Shown: in pieces, positions 29,866-38,454 of the stretch
Layout: every line of letters begins with the position of its first letter
Numbering within the stretch: the first letter of the stretch is position 1
Source: DASTPP01 sp035762175
GTDB lineage: Bacteria > Myxococcota_A > Polyangia > Polyangiales > Polyangiaceae
Direction of reading: 5' to 3'
Length of the DNA stretch: 64,000 bases
NCBI GenBank assembly: GCA_035762175.1
Contig: DASTPP010000374.1
Span: 62,001-126,000 of the forward strand
Notes under the pieces: model-generated
What the model was told of the DNA's origin: nothing
Seen by the model: the letters and a program-made list of their open reading frames with translations, nothing else
Databases searched by the model: none
Made by a program: the position numbers and the translations under genes

Positions 29866-30101
29866 GGCGCTCGGGGCCCGAGCGGCCACGGCGTCGCGCG
29901 CCCGCCGGGGGCCGGGCCCAGCCCCCGGGCGCGACGTGGCGCCGCCCCCGCGCCGGGGCGAAGGGCCCACGGCGCGGGGCCTCGGGCGGGCGCGTCGAGC
30001 GCGGCAGGCCGGCGAGCCGGTCTCGACGGCGAAGGGCCCCGCCTCACGGTGCCCCGATGCCCGGCGCCCCGCACGAAATCTTGCTCTCGGCCCTGCGCGA
30101 G

Positions 30102-30545
30102 CTAGCGACCGGGCGCAGGCCCCCCGCCCCCGATCGCCCCCCGCAGCGCCCGCCACGCGAGCGTCGCGCACCCGACGCGCGACGGAAAGTCGCGCACCCC
30201 CGCGAACGCCTCGAGCCCGGCCGAAGGCGCCGGCGCCCGCCCCTCGAGCGAGGCCTCGAACGCGTCGGCGAGCGCGAGCGCCTCGGCGAGCCCCTTGCCC
30301 GCGAGCGCCTCGGTCATCAGCGAGGCCGAGGCCCGCGAGAGCGCGCAGCCCCGGCCCTCGAAGCGCGCCGCGTCGACGGCGCCCGCGGGGGCCGAGAGGC
30401 GCACCGTGATCTCGTCGCCGCAGAGCGGGTTGTCTTCGCTCGCCTCGTGCGTCGCGCCCTCGAGCGGGCCCTCGTTGCGGGGGCGCCGATCGTGCTCGAG
30501 AATGAGCGCGTTGTAGAGGGACTTCAGCCCTTCGTCGAGCGGCAT
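30102..30545 (-). CDS. sufU: SUF system sulfur-relay protein SufU (NifU-like)
   Basis: 147 residues. Zinc-bound IscU-like protein that accepts sulfur from SufS for Fe-S cluster assembly. The three Cys and the Asp are in place: NPLCGDEI (Cys 42, Asp 44), RGCALSRAS (Cys 67) and RVGCATLAW (about Cys 134), with the helical SufU insert between the last two. Start is ATG 30545, overlapping the 3' end of sufS by 22 bases, so the pair is co-translated. sufBCD are not in the window. Confidence 0.92.
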   Translation of the reverse strand: MPLDEGLKSLYNALILEHDRRPRNEGPLEGATHEASEDNPLCGDEITVRLSAPAGAVDAARFEGRGCALSRASASLMTEALAGKGLAEALALADAFEASLEGRAPAPSAGLEAFAGVRDFPSRVGCATLAWRALRGAIGGGGPAPGR

Positions 30546-31801
30546 CCGAAGGCCTCGGTGACGACGCCGATCGCGGCGGCGAGCGCGTCGACCTCGTCGA
30601 AGGTGTTGTAGAGCGCGAACGAGGCGCGGCAGGTGGCCGCGACGCCGAGCCGGCGCATCAGGGGTTGGGCGCAGTGGTGCCCGCCGCGCAGCGCGACGCC
30701 CTCGCGGTCGAGCACCGTCGCGACGTCGTGCGGGTGGACGCCCTCGACCTCGAACGAGACGACGGGGGCGCGGCGCGCGGGGGCGGCGAAGAGGCGCACG
30801 TTGGGCAGCGCCGAGAGCGCCCGCGTCGCCCGCTCGAGCAGCGCGGCCTCGTGGGCGGCGACGCGGGCGGGCCCGACGCCGCCGAGGTAGTCGAGGGCGG
30901 CGGCGAGGCCGAAGGCGCCGGCGACGTTGGGCGTGCCCGCCTCGAACTTGTAGGGCAGCTCGCGGTAGCGCACCTTGGCTTCGGACACCGAGAGCACCAT
31001 GTCGCCGCCGCCCTGCCAGGGCGGCATGCGCTCGAGCAGCGCCTCGCGCCCGTAGAGCACGCCGGCGCCCGTGGGCCCGTAGGCCTTGTGGGCCGAGAAG
31101 GCGTAGAAGTCGCAGCCGAGCGCCCGCACGTCGACCGGGCCGTGGGCCGCGGCCTGCGCCCCGTCGACCACGACGACCGCGCCCGCCTCGTGCGCGAGGC
31201 GCGCGATCGCGGCGACGGGGTTGACGGTGCCGAGCGCGTTCGACACGTGCGACACGGCCACGACGCGCGTCGTCGGGCCGAGCAGCCCCGGCAAGAGATC
31301 GAGCCTGAGCTCGCCCCCCTCGCCCGCCGGCAAGACGCGCAGGGCGGCGCCGCGCTCGTCGCACAACATCTTCCAGGGGACGAAGTTCGAGTGGTGCTCG
31401 AGCTCGGTCACGAGCACCTCGTCGCCCGGGCCCACGCTCGAGCGCCCGTACGACTGGGCGACCAGGTTGATGGCCTCGGTCGTGCCGCGCACGAACACGA
31501 TCTCGCGCTCGCGCTCGGCCCCCAGAAAGTCGCGGGCCTTCGCCCGGGCCCCCTCGTACAGCTCGGTCGCGGCCGCGCTGAGGGCGTGCGAGCCCCGGTG
31601 CACGTTGGCGCACTCGCGCTCGAAGGCGCGCCGCACCGCCTCGACCACGGCCCGGGGCTTGAGGGTCGTCGAGGCGTTGTCGAGGTAGACGAGGGGGCGG
31701 CCGTGCACGCGCTGGTCGAGCGCGGGGAAGTCCGCGCGCAGCGCCCCGACGTCGTAGGGCGACGCGCCGGTCTCGGGCGGGGTGGCGCCGCTGCCTGCCA
31801 C
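30524..31801 (-). CDS. sufS: Cysteine desulfurase SufS
   Basis: 425 residues. PLP-dependent enzyme releasing sulfane sulfur from cysteine for Fe-S cluster assembly. Markers: YLDNASTTLKPRAVVEAV, VHRGSHALSAAATELYE, ELEHHSNFVPW, VDGAQAAAH, the PLP Lys 239 in FSAHKAYGPTG, and the active Cys 377 in RGGHHCAQPLMRR, which is the class II (SufS) signature. Start is GTG 31801, with no strong ribosome-binding site. Downstream sufU overlaps it. The opposite-strand xdhC gene begins 111 bases upstream, so promoters diverge there. Confidence 0.95.
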   Translation of the reverse strand: MAGSGATPPETGASPYDVGALRADFPALDQRVHGRPLVYLDNASTTLKPRAVVEAVRRAFERECANVHRGSHALSAAATELYEGARAKARDFLGAEREREIVFVRGTTEAINLVAQSYGRSSVGPGDEVLVTELEHHSNFVPWKMLCDERGAALRVLPAGEGGELRLDLLPGLLGPTTRVVAVSHVSNALGTVNPVAAIARLAHEAGAVVVVDGAQAAAHGPVDVRALGCDFYAFSAHKAYGPTGAGVLYGREALLERMPPWQGGGDMVLSVSEAKVRYRELPYKFEAGTPNVAGAFGLAAALDYLGGVGPARVAAHEAALLERATRALSALPNVRLFAAPARRAPVVSFEVEGVHPHDVATVLDREGVALRGGHHCAQPLMRRLGVAATCRASFALYNTFDEVDALAAAIGVVTEAFGCRSTKG

Positions 31802-31912
31802 CCGCCCGCACTAGCACGGCGGCCCCGCCCCGCCCACGCCCAACGGCCCCCGCCGCGCGGCCATGCAAGGGGCGGCGGGCGGTGGTAGCCTCCCCCGCCG
31901 ACGAGGGTACCC

Positions 31913-33016
31913 ATGAGCTACGACACCGACCAGGTTCTCGAGCGCGCGGCCGCCTGGCGGGCCGAGGGGCGCAAGATCGCGATCGCGACCGTGGTGCGCA
32001 CCTGGGGCTCGTCGCCCCGCCCGCCCGGCAGCAAGCTCGCCGTCAACGATCGGGGCGAGTTCGTCGGCTCGGTCTCGGGCGGCTGCATCGAGCCGGCGGT
32101 GATGCACGAGGCGCGCGCGGTGATGGCGGGCGCGGGGCCGAAGGTGCTCGAGTTCGGCGTCAGCAACGAGGCCGCCTGGGAGGTGGGGCTCGCCTGCGGG
32201 GGCCGGGTGCAGATCTACGTCGAGGCGCCCAAGGCCGAGCTGCTCGAGCGGCTCCTGCGCGACGTGCGCGCCCAGCGTCCTGCCGTGCTCGTGACCTGGC
32301 TCGCCTCGGGCGAGCAGTCGCTCTCGCACCCCGACGAGGCGCCCCCCCTCTCGGGCGCTCTGCCGCCCTCGCGCCCCGGCGCCCCGCCCCCCTCCGCCCC
32401 GGCGGGCGCGCCCCCCTCGGCCGGGGGGCCGGCGGGCGCCGCGCTCGAGGCCGAGCTCGACGACGCCGCGCGCCGCGCCCTCGCCGCCGACGAGAGCCTG
32501 GTCGTCGAGTCGGGCGCGCGGGGCGAGGCGCTGGTCGAGCCCTTCAACCCGCCGCTGCGCCTGCTCGTCGTGGGCGCGGTGCACATCGCCCAGCCGCTCG
32601 CGAAGATGGCGACCGAGGCGGGGTTTTCGGTCGTCGTCATCGACCCGCGCAAGGCCTTCGCGAGCGAAGAGCGCTTCGGCGGGGTGCGCTGCGTGCGCGC
32701 CTGGCCGGACGAGGCGCTCGCCTCGCTCGCGCCCGACCGCCGCACGGCGGTGGTCACGCTGACGCACGACCCCAAGCTCGACGACCCGGCGCTCGAGGCG
32801 GCGCTGCGCTCGCCGGCCTTCTTCGTCGGCTGCCTCGGCAGCCAGAAGACGCACCGCGCGCGGCTCGAGCGGCTGGGGGCGCGGGGCTTCGGCGGGGCCG
32901 AGCTCGCGCGGCTGCACGGGCCGGTGGGCCTTCGCATCGGGGCCAAGACCCCGGCCGAGATCGCCGTCTCGGTGCTGGCGCAGATCGTCGAGCGGCTGCG
33001 GGCCGGGTCGCCGTGA
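31913..33016 (+). CDS. XdhC/CoxI family molybdoenzyme maturation protein
   Basis: 367 residues. XdhC-type chaperone that delivers sulfurated molybdenum cofactor to xanthine-dehydrogenase-family enzymes. The N-terminal domain has the Cys-containing GSVSGGCIEPAV, and TVVRTWGSSPRPPGSKLAV. The C-terminal XdhC_C Rossmann domain shows LLVVGAVHIAQPLAKMA, VVVIDPRKAFAS, FFVGCLGSQKTHRARLERL, and IGAKTPAEIAVSVLAQI. A Pro/Ala-rich linker (about residues 140-180) joins them. ATG 31913 follows GAGGG. The stop overlaps the next start as GTGA. Confidence 0.92.
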   Translation: MSYDTDQVLERAAAWRAEGRKIAIATVVRTWGSSPRPPGSKLAVNDRGEFVGSVSGGCIEPAVMHEARAVMAGAGPKVLEFGVSNEAAWEVGLACGGRVQIYVEAPKAELLERLLRDVRAQRPAVLVTWLASGEQSLSHPDEAPPLSGALPPSRPGAPPPSAPAGAPPSAGGPAGAALEAELDDAARRALAADESLVVESGARGEALVEPFNPPLRLLVVGAVHIAQPLAKMATEAGFSVVVIDPRKAFASEERFGGVRCVRAWPDEALASLAPDRRTAVVTLTHDPKLDDPALEAALRSPAFFVGCLGSQKTHRARLERLGARGFGGAELARLHGPVGLRIGAKTPAEIAVSVLAQIVERLRAGSP

Positions 33017-34650
33017 GGTTCGGCAAGGCGCCGCTCGGCGAGGCCGAGGGCGCGGTGCTCGGCCACACGATGCGCCTGCCGGGCGCGCTCGTGCTCAAGA
33101 AGGGCCACCGGCTGAGCGCCGCCGACCTCGCGGCCATCGCGCGCGCGGGGCACGACGCCGTCGTCTGCGCGCGGCTCGACCCGGGCGAGCTCGGCGAAGA
33201 CGAGGCCGCCCGGCTCGTCGCCGCGGCCGCCGCGGGCCCCCACGTGCGCGCGGCCGAGGCGGCGACGGGGCGGGCGAACCTCTTCGCCGAGCGCGCGGGC
33301 CTGCTGCTCGTCGACCGGGGCGCGGTCGACGCCGCCAACGCGCTCGACGAGGCCCTCACGCTCGCCACGCTGCCGCCCTACGCGCGGGTCGGCGAGGGCG
33401 ACATGGTGGCGACGGTCAAGGTCATCCCCTTCGCCGCGCCCCGCCCCCTCGTCGAGGCCTGCGCCCGCGCGCTCGCCGGCGCCCCGGCCCTCGCGGTGCG
33501 CCCCTTCGGCCGCTGCGAGGCGGGGCTCGCGCTGACGCGCCTGCCGGGCGTCGCCGAGTCGCTGCTCGACCGGGCGGCCGAGGCGCAGCGGCGCCGCGTC
33601 GAGCGGCTCGGCGGGCGCGTCGCGCGCGAAGAGCGCTGCGCCCACGACGAGGCCGCGCTCGCCGAGGCGCTCGCCGGGCTCGCCGACGCGGGCTGCTCGC
33701 CGCTGCTCGTGCTCGGCGCCTCCGCCATCGCCGACCGCCACGACGTCGTGCCGGCGGCGATCGAGCGGGCGGGCGGCGAGGTGCTGCACGTCGGCATGCC
33801 GGTCGACCCGGGCAACCTGACGCTGGTCGGGCGCCTCGGCCCGAGCCCCGTCCTCGGCGTGCCCGGCTGCGCCCGCTCGCTCAAGCCGAGCGGCTTCGAC
33901 TGGCTGCTCGAGCGCGTCGTGGCGGGGCTGCCCGTCGGGCGCGCCGAGATCGCGGGCATGGGCGTGGGGGGCCTGCTCGTCGAGGTGCCGGCGCGGCCGC
34001 AGCCCCGCCTCGCGCCCCCGCTCGCGGCGCCCGCCCGCCCCGCGCGCGTCGGCGCCGTCGTGCTGGCCGCCGGGCGCTCGCGGCGCATGGGCGACAACAA
34101 GCTGCTCGCCGAGCTCGGGGGCAGGCCCCTCGTCGCGCACGCGGTCGAGGCGCTCGAGCGGGCCGGCGTCTCGCCCCTCGTCGTCGTCACCGGCCACGAG
34201 GCCGAGCGGGTGCGCGCGGCGCTCGCGGGCCGGGGCGCCGCCTTCGCGCACAACCCCGACTACGCCGAGGGCATGAGCACCTCGCTGCGCGCGGGGCTCG
34301 CCGCGCTCGGCGACGGGGTCGACGGGGCGCTCGTCTGCCTCGGCGACATGCCGCTCGTCGGCCCGGCGCACCTGCGCGCGCTCGTCGACGCGTTCGAGGC
34401 CGAGGGCGCCGCGTCGATCTGCGTGCCCGCCTTCGAGCGCAAGCGGGGCAACCCCGTGCTCTGGCCCGCGCGCCACTTCGCCGAAATGATGGCCCTCGAG
34501 GGCGACGCGGGCGCCCGCTCGCTGCTCGACAAGTACGCCGCCGACGTGCACCACGTCGCCGTCGCCGACGCCGGCGTCAACGTCGACGTCGACACCCCCG
34601 AGGCGCTCGCCGCCCTCCGCTCCCGAGGAGAGTTGCCATGGCCACGCTGA
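33013..34650 (+). CDS. Fusion of MoeA-like molybdopterin-binding and MocA/MobA-like nucleotidyltransferase domains
   Basis: 545 residues from GTG 33013 (GTGA overlap with xdhC). The N-terminal ~340 residues resemble the molybdopterin-binding module: VLGHTMRLPGALVLKKGHRL, LLVLGASAIADRHDVVPAAI, GMPVDPGNLTLVGRLG, LGVPGCARSLKPSGFDWLL. The C-terminal ~200 residues are a MocA-type NTP transferase: VGAVVLAAGRSRRMGDNK with the nucleotide loop, GHEAERVRAAL, LVCLGDMPLV, and NPVLWPARHF. MocA-type enzymes add CMP to Mo-molybdopterin for the xanthine dehydrogenase/CO dehydrogenase family. The fusion therefore probably binds and activates the cofactor before XdhC and CoxG handle it. Confidence 0.88.
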   Translation: MRFGKAPLGEAEGAVLGHTMRLPGALVLKKGHRLSAADLAAIARAGHDAVVCARLDPGELGEDEAARLVAAAAAGPHVRAAEAATGRANLFAERAGLLLVDRGAVDAANALDEALTLATLPPYARVGEGDMVATVKVIPFAAPRPLVEACARALAGAPALAVRPFGRCEAGLALTRLPGVAESLLDRAAEAQRRRVERLGGRVAREERCAHDEAALAEALAGLADAGCSPLLVLGASAIADRHDVVPAAIERAGGEVLHVGMPVDPGNLTLVGRLGPSPVLGVPGCARSLKPSGFDWLLERVVAGLPVGRAEIAGMGVGGLLVEVPARPQPRLAPPLAAPARPARVGAVVLAAGRSRRMGDNKLLAELGGRPLVAHAVEALERAGVSPLVVVTGHEAERVRAALAGRGAAFAHNPDYAEGMSTSLRAGLAALGDGVDGALVCLGDMPLVGPAHLRALVDAFEAEGAASICVPAFERKRGNPVLWPARHFAEMMALEGDAGARSLLDKYAADVHHVAVADAGVNVDVDTPEALAALRSRGELPWPR

Positions 34651-35873
34651 AGATCGAAGAGCGCTTCGTCGTGCGCGCCCCCGGCGAGCTCGTCTGGCGC
34701 TTCCTGCTCGACCCGCGCCGCGTCGCGCCCTGCCTGCCCGGCGCCGCGCTCGACCGCGTCGAGGGCGGCGACACCTTCTTCGGCGGCATCAAGGTCAAGG
34801 TGGGCCCCGTGCTCACCCAGTTCAAGGGCAAGGCCCGCCTCGCCGAGGTCGACGAGGCCGCGCGCGCCGTCACCATCGTCGGCGAGGGCAAAGACCAGTC
34901 GGGCTCGGGCACCGCCAAGATGACGATGCACAGCAAGGTGCGGCAGCTCGACGGGGGCGCGACCGAAATTCTGGTCAACGCCGACGTCGAGATGGCCGGC
35001 AAGCTCGTCTCCTTCGGGCGCGGCCTGATGCAGGGCATCTCGGCGCAGCTCTTCAAGCAGTTCTCCGAGCGCGCCCGCACCCTGCTCGAGGCCGAGGCCG
35101 ACAGCACGAGCACCGCCCCGACCGCCGACACCGCCGCCCTCTCGCCCGCCACCCCCACCCAGCCCACCGACCCGCCCACCCCCGCGGTCGCCCCGCCCCC
35201 GCTCACGCCCCCCCGCGTTCTGTCCGCCGACGCACCGCCGCTGCGCCCGCCCCCCCTCCTGGCCGACGCCCCCCCGGCGCCCTCGCCCTCTCCGAACGCC
35301 AAGCTCGTCTCCACCCCCGCGCCGGCCCCGAAGCTCGCGGCCCCTCTGCCCTCACCGGCCCCGAAGCTCGCGGCCCCTCTGCCCTCGCCCGCCCCGAAGC
35401 TCGCGGCCCCCCTGCCCTCGCCCGCCCCGAAGCTCGCGGCCCCCCTGCCCTCGCCGGCCCCAAAGCTCGGCGCGGCTGCCTTGCCTTCGCCCTACCCGGG
35501 CGCCTCGCCCTCGCCCGGCGGCAGCGTCCGGCCGCCCGCCGCCGCGACGCCCTCGGGCCCTCCGACCTCGCGGCCCGACAGCCTGCTGCCCCCCGTCGAA
35601 GGCATGGGCGTCGACGTCGAGGCCACCGGCCAGGTGCCCGCCGCCCGTCCGCCCGCCGACGAGCCCGACGCGGTCGACTCGACCCCCGCCGCCGTCTCCG
35701 TCAACCTGGCGGTCGCCGGGCGCGAGCCCGCGAAGGCCGCCGCCCCGCGCCCCGAACCCGCCGCCCTCGCCCTTCAAGAGCAAGAGAGCGAGCCGCTCAA
35801 CGCCCTCGCGCTGCTCTGGCAGGTGCTGCGCTCGTGGCTCGCGGGCCTCTTCCGTAAGCTCTTCGGGAAGTAA
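34638..35873 (+). CDS. CoxG-type SRPBCC protein with repetitive Pro-rich tail
   Basis: 411 residues. The N-terminal ~150 residues are a CoxG (carbon-monoxide dehydrogenase subunit G) SRPBCC domain: KIEERFVVRAPGELVWRFLL, VAPCLPGAALDRVEGGDTF, GSGTAKMTMHSKVRQLDGG. CoxG-like proteins help assemble or anchor molybdo-hydroxylases at the membrane. A Pro/Ala-rich region (about 160-385) follows, including an 11-residue repeat PSPAPKLAAPL. The end LLWQVLRSWLAGLFRKLFGK forms an amphipathic, basic helix that could bind membrane. The gene overlaps the preceding one by 13 bases and completes the xdhC-fusion-coxG operon. Confidence 0.87.
   Translation: MATLKIEERFVVRAPGELVWRFLLDPRRVAPCLPGAALDRVEGGDTFFGGIKVKVGPVLTQFKGKARLAEVDEAARAVTIVGEGKDQSGSGTAKMTMHSKVRQLDGGATEILVNADVEMAGKLVSFGRGLMQGISAQLFKQFSERARTLLEAEADSTSTAPTADTAALSPATPTQPTDPPTPAVAPPPLTPPRVLSADAPPLRPPPLLADAPPAPSPSPNAKLVSTPAPAPKLAAPLPSPAPKLAAPLPSPAPKLAAPLPSPAPKLAAPLPSPAPKLGAAALPSPYPGASPSPGGSVRPPAAATPSGPPTSRPDSLLPPVEGMGVDVEATGQVPAARPPADEPDAVDSTPAAVSVNLAVAGREPAKAAAPRPEPAALALQEQESEPLNALALLWQVLRSWLAGLFRKLFGK
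35328..35468 (+). repeat. 33-bp repeats in the CoxG tail
   Basis: Four full 33-bp units (starting 35328, 35361, 35394, 35427) plus a partial fifth, each encoding the PKLAAPLPSPA peptide. They are nearly identical in DNA, so the expansion is recent; the frame is preserved. Confidence 0.8.
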
Positions 35874-35879
35874 GCCTAC

Positions 35880-36430
35880 CCGCACGGGTGCGGGCGCCCC
35901 ATCGGCGCTCGAAACACCCGCCCGCACGGGTGCGAACAGCCCCTGGGGGCCCCGAAGGGCCGCCCGCACGGGTGCGAACAGCCCCTGGGGGCCCCGAAGG
36001 GCCGCCCGCGCGGGTGCGAGCTACCCCTGGGGGCCCCGAAATGCCCGCCCGCACCGGTGCGAACAGCCCCTGAGTGCCCCGAAGGGCCGCCCGCACCCGT
36101 GCGAACGACCTTTGGGCGGACGAAAACGTCGCCCGCACCCGTGCGGACGATCTTGGAGCGTTAGAAACGTTAGTCCGGACGGGTACAGACAAATTCTGGG
36201 CGCCCGAAAAAGCAGCCCGGATGGGCACAGACAACCTTGGGGCGCTCCAACAGGTTGTCTGTGCCCGTCCAGACCCCCCCCCGGCCTCCGAAAAGGTTGT
36301 CTGTGCCCGTCCGGACGACCTCGGCTCGCCCGAAAGGGTCGTCGGTGCCCGTCCGGACGCCTCCAGAATGCTCGAAAAGGCAGCCCGGAGGCTTCCGGGC
36401 GACCTCGCGGCCGTTCGAGTGCTCGAAACG
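35880..36430. repeat. 42-bp tandem array A, about 12-13 units with an orientation change
   Basis: After coxG the DNA repeats with a 42-bp period to about 36430. Left units share CCCGCACGGGTGCGAACAGC followed by CTGGGGGCCCCGAAGGG. Units drift gradually along the array. Near 36223-36266 a perfect 15-bp inverted repeat (GGGCACAGACAACCT / AGGTTGTCTGTGCCC, 14-base loop) marks a switch, and units to its right read as reverse complements (GTGCCCGTCCGGACG). Because 42 is divisible by three, several frames stay open, but I see no ribosome-binding site or domain and treat it as non-coding. It fills most of the 626-base gap before the next gene. Confidence 0.75.
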
Positions 36431-36499
36431 CGGAGCCCCGATGCACAGGTCGGCGACCTGCTTGCGCGCCGGCAGGCCCTTGGTCAGGCTCGGGCGGCC

Positions 36500-37195
36500 A
36501 TGAGCCGAACGCTCGACGTCGCCACCTCGGTCGCCGCGACCGTCGCCCGCCTGGGCACGGGCGCGCGCGTCGTGGGCAAGAGCCGCCGCCCCGAAGCGCC
36601 CCTCGAGCTGTACGACTTCGAGGCCTGCCCCTACTGCCGTAAGGCGCGCGAGGCGCTCTCGGCGCTCGATCTCGACGCGATGATCTACCCCTGCCCCAAG
36701 GGCGGCGAGCGCTTTCGGGCGAAGGCGCGCGAACTGGGGGGCAAGGCGCAGTTTCCCTTTTTGGTCGACCCGAATACGGGGCGCTCGCTCTACGAGTCGA
36801 GCCAGATCGTGGCGTACCTCGCCGCGACCTACGGCGAGGGGCGGGTGCCGCTCGCGCTGCGCCTGGGCCCGCTAACGACCCTGAGCAGCTCGGCCGCGTC
36901 GCTGGTTCGGGTCGGGCGCGGCACTCGGGCGCGGCCCTCGCGGGCGCCCGAGCGGCCGCTCGAGCTTTATAGCTACGAGCCCTCGCCCTTCTGCCGCCTG
37001 GTGCGCGAGCGGCTCTGCGAGCTCGAGCTGCCCTACCTCTTGCACAACGTGGCGCAGGGCAGCGCGGGCCGCGGGGCCTTCGTGGCGCTCTCGGGCAAGA
37101 TGCAGGTGCCCTACCTCGTCGACCCGAACGCGGGCCGCTCGCTCTTCGAGTCGGCCGACATCATCGACCACCTCGAACGCACCTACGGGGCGTAA
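36500..37195 (+). CDS. Tandem glutaredoxin/GST-N-type thioredoxin-fold protein
   Basis: 231 residues from ATG 36500. Two consecutive GST N-terminal/glutaredoxin-like domains with the same layout. Domain 1 has LELYDFEACPYCRKAREALS with the redox motif CPYC (Cys 43 and 46), then KAQFPFLVDPNTGRSLYESS. Domain 2 has LELYSYEPSPFCRLVRERL with a single Cys (SPFC), then KMQVPYLVDPNAGRSLFESA. The cis-Pro positions (FPFLVD, VPYLVD) are conserved. No GST C-terminal helical domain is present. It is probably a cytosolic thiol-handling protein. The frame continues open into the 42-bp array upstream, but a Met at the domain boundary is the more natural start. Confidence 0.8.
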   Translation: MSRTLDVATSVAATVARLGTGARVVGKSRRPEAPLELYDFEACPYCRKAREALSALDLDAMIYPCPKGGERFRAKARELGGKAQFPFLVDPNTGRSLYESSQIVAYLAATYGEGRVPLALRLGPLTTLSSSAASLVRVGRGTRARPSRAPERPLELYSYEPSPFCRLVRERLCELELPYLLHNVAQGSAGRGAFVALSGKMQVPYLVDPNAGRSLFESADIIDHLERTYGA

Positions 37196-37248
37196 CGCCC
37201 GGGGTCGCGCGGGGCTCGCGCACAGGCCGCGGGCGGCCCGGGGGTTGG

Positions 37249-38292
37249 TCACGGCGGCTGGCCCGTGCCCAGGCGGAAGTGCCGCTCGATGTCGGCCAGC
37301 GAGAGGGGCCGGTCGTAGATCGAGAGGTCGTCGATGACGCCGACGAACGAGTCGGACGGGTTGAGCCCCTTCGCGTTGTTGCCGACGAAGAAGGGCGCGG
37401 CCACGGCGGGCAGGTCGCCGGCGCCGGTGGTCTCGCGGCGCAGGACGCCGTTCAGAAAGAAGCGGTACACCGTGCCGTCGGACGTCACCACCACGTGGTG
37501 CGTCTGGCCGACCGGCAAGGCCTCGTCGCCGGCCGGGGCGATGAGGCCGACCGCCATCGGCGGCTCGTCGCCCAGCAGGCCGTTGCGATTGAAGGTCGTG
37601 AACTGTTCGTTCACGTGCAGGTGAAACCCGATCGACTGCCCGGGCATGGCGCCCGGGGCCTCTTTCGAGATCACCCGGCGGAAGGTCGCGGCCTGGACCA
37701 GGTCGGCGACCAGCCAGACCTCGAGCGAGAAGGCGTCGTTGGCGATGAAGTTGAAGGCGTCGCCGAACGAGATGGCCCCCTGCTCGAACGCGACCGCGCC
37801 GTCGCCGTCGTTCGCGATCAGCCCGGGGGCGCCGAGCGCCAGCTCGCCCTTGCACGCGCCGTCGGGCGCCCCGTCGACGGCGCTCTTCACCGCCGTCGAC
37901 CCCGCCGGCTCGTTGAAGCGGTAGTAGGCGAAGGGCCGGTCGGCCATCACGGCGTCGAAGTAGCGTGGGGCGCCGGCCGCACCGGCCGCGCCGGCCGCGC
38001 CAGCCCCACCCGCGCCCCCGGCGCCCCCCGCGCCGGCCGCCGCGCCCCCGCCACCCACGCCTGCGCCGCCGCCCCCCGCGCCGGCCGCCGGCGCGCCCCC
38101 GCCAGCCCCGCCGGCCGTCGACGAGCCGCCGCCGCCGGCCCCGCCGCGCCCCTGGTCGCTCGCGTAGTCGCGGTCTTCAGTCGGGAACGCCAGCGAGCAG
38201 GCGGCCAAGAGCAGCGCCACCGCGCCCCCGCAAAAGACCCCCGTGCCACCGCCGCCACGACGACGGGCCGTCTCGCCCCGGGCAGTTCGCAT
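37249..38292 (-). CDS. LamG-domain lipoprotein with Gly/Ala-rich linker
   Basis: 347 residues. The signal GGAVALLLAACS ends at a lipobox Cys (about residue 32). Residues about 50-107 are a Gly/Ala/Ser-rich spacer. The rest is a laminin-G/concanavalin-like fold: YYRFNEPAGSTAVKSAVDG, AFSLEVWLVADLV, and GVIDDLSIYDRPLSLADIERH, which is the usual closing motif. Such proteins are surface-exposed in myxobacteria and may bind glycans or be structural. Start is ATG 38292. Convergent with the thioredoxin-fold gene, 53 bases away. Confidence 0.87.
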   Translation of the reverse strand: MRTARGETARRRGGGGTGVFCGGAVALLLAACSLAFPTEDRDYASDQGRGGAGGGGSSTAGGAGGGAPAAGAGGGGAGVGGGGAAAGAGGAGGAGGAGAAGAAGAAGAPRYFDAVMADRPFAYYRFNEPAGSTAVKSAVDGAPDGACKGELALGAPGLIANDGDGAVAFEQGAISFGDAFNFIANDAFSLEVWLVADLVQAATFRRVISKEAPGAMPGQSIGFHLHVNEQFTTFNRNGLLGDEPPMAVGLIAPAGDEALPVGQTHHVVVTSDGTVYRFFLNGVLRRETTGAGDLPAVAAPFFVGNNAKGLNPSDSFVGVIDDLSIYDRPLSLADIERHFRLGTGQPP

Positions 38293-38454
38293 TCGAGCTC
38301 GTCGAATCTACCACGAGACGCGCCGCCGCGGGCGGGCGACTGCCCGGGCGGCGCGCGGCCGGGCCCGGGGCTGCGGGCGCCGCGAGGTCTGTGCTAGGTT
38401 GGGCGCCCCGCTGGCCGCGGCGTCGACCCCGACACTCGGCCGGACGCCCCGCCG

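Noticed and set aside
35880..36430. CRISPR array
   Set aside because: There is a constant 42-bp period but no invariant repeat separated by unrelated spacers; units drift gradually, reverse orientation part-way, and no cas genes are present.
36021..36499. Protein with 14-residue repeats encoded by array A on either strand
   Set aside because: Open frames follow automatically from a 42-bp period in GC-rich DNA; several frames are equally open, with no ribosome-binding site or domain, and the thioredoxin-fold gene has its own start.
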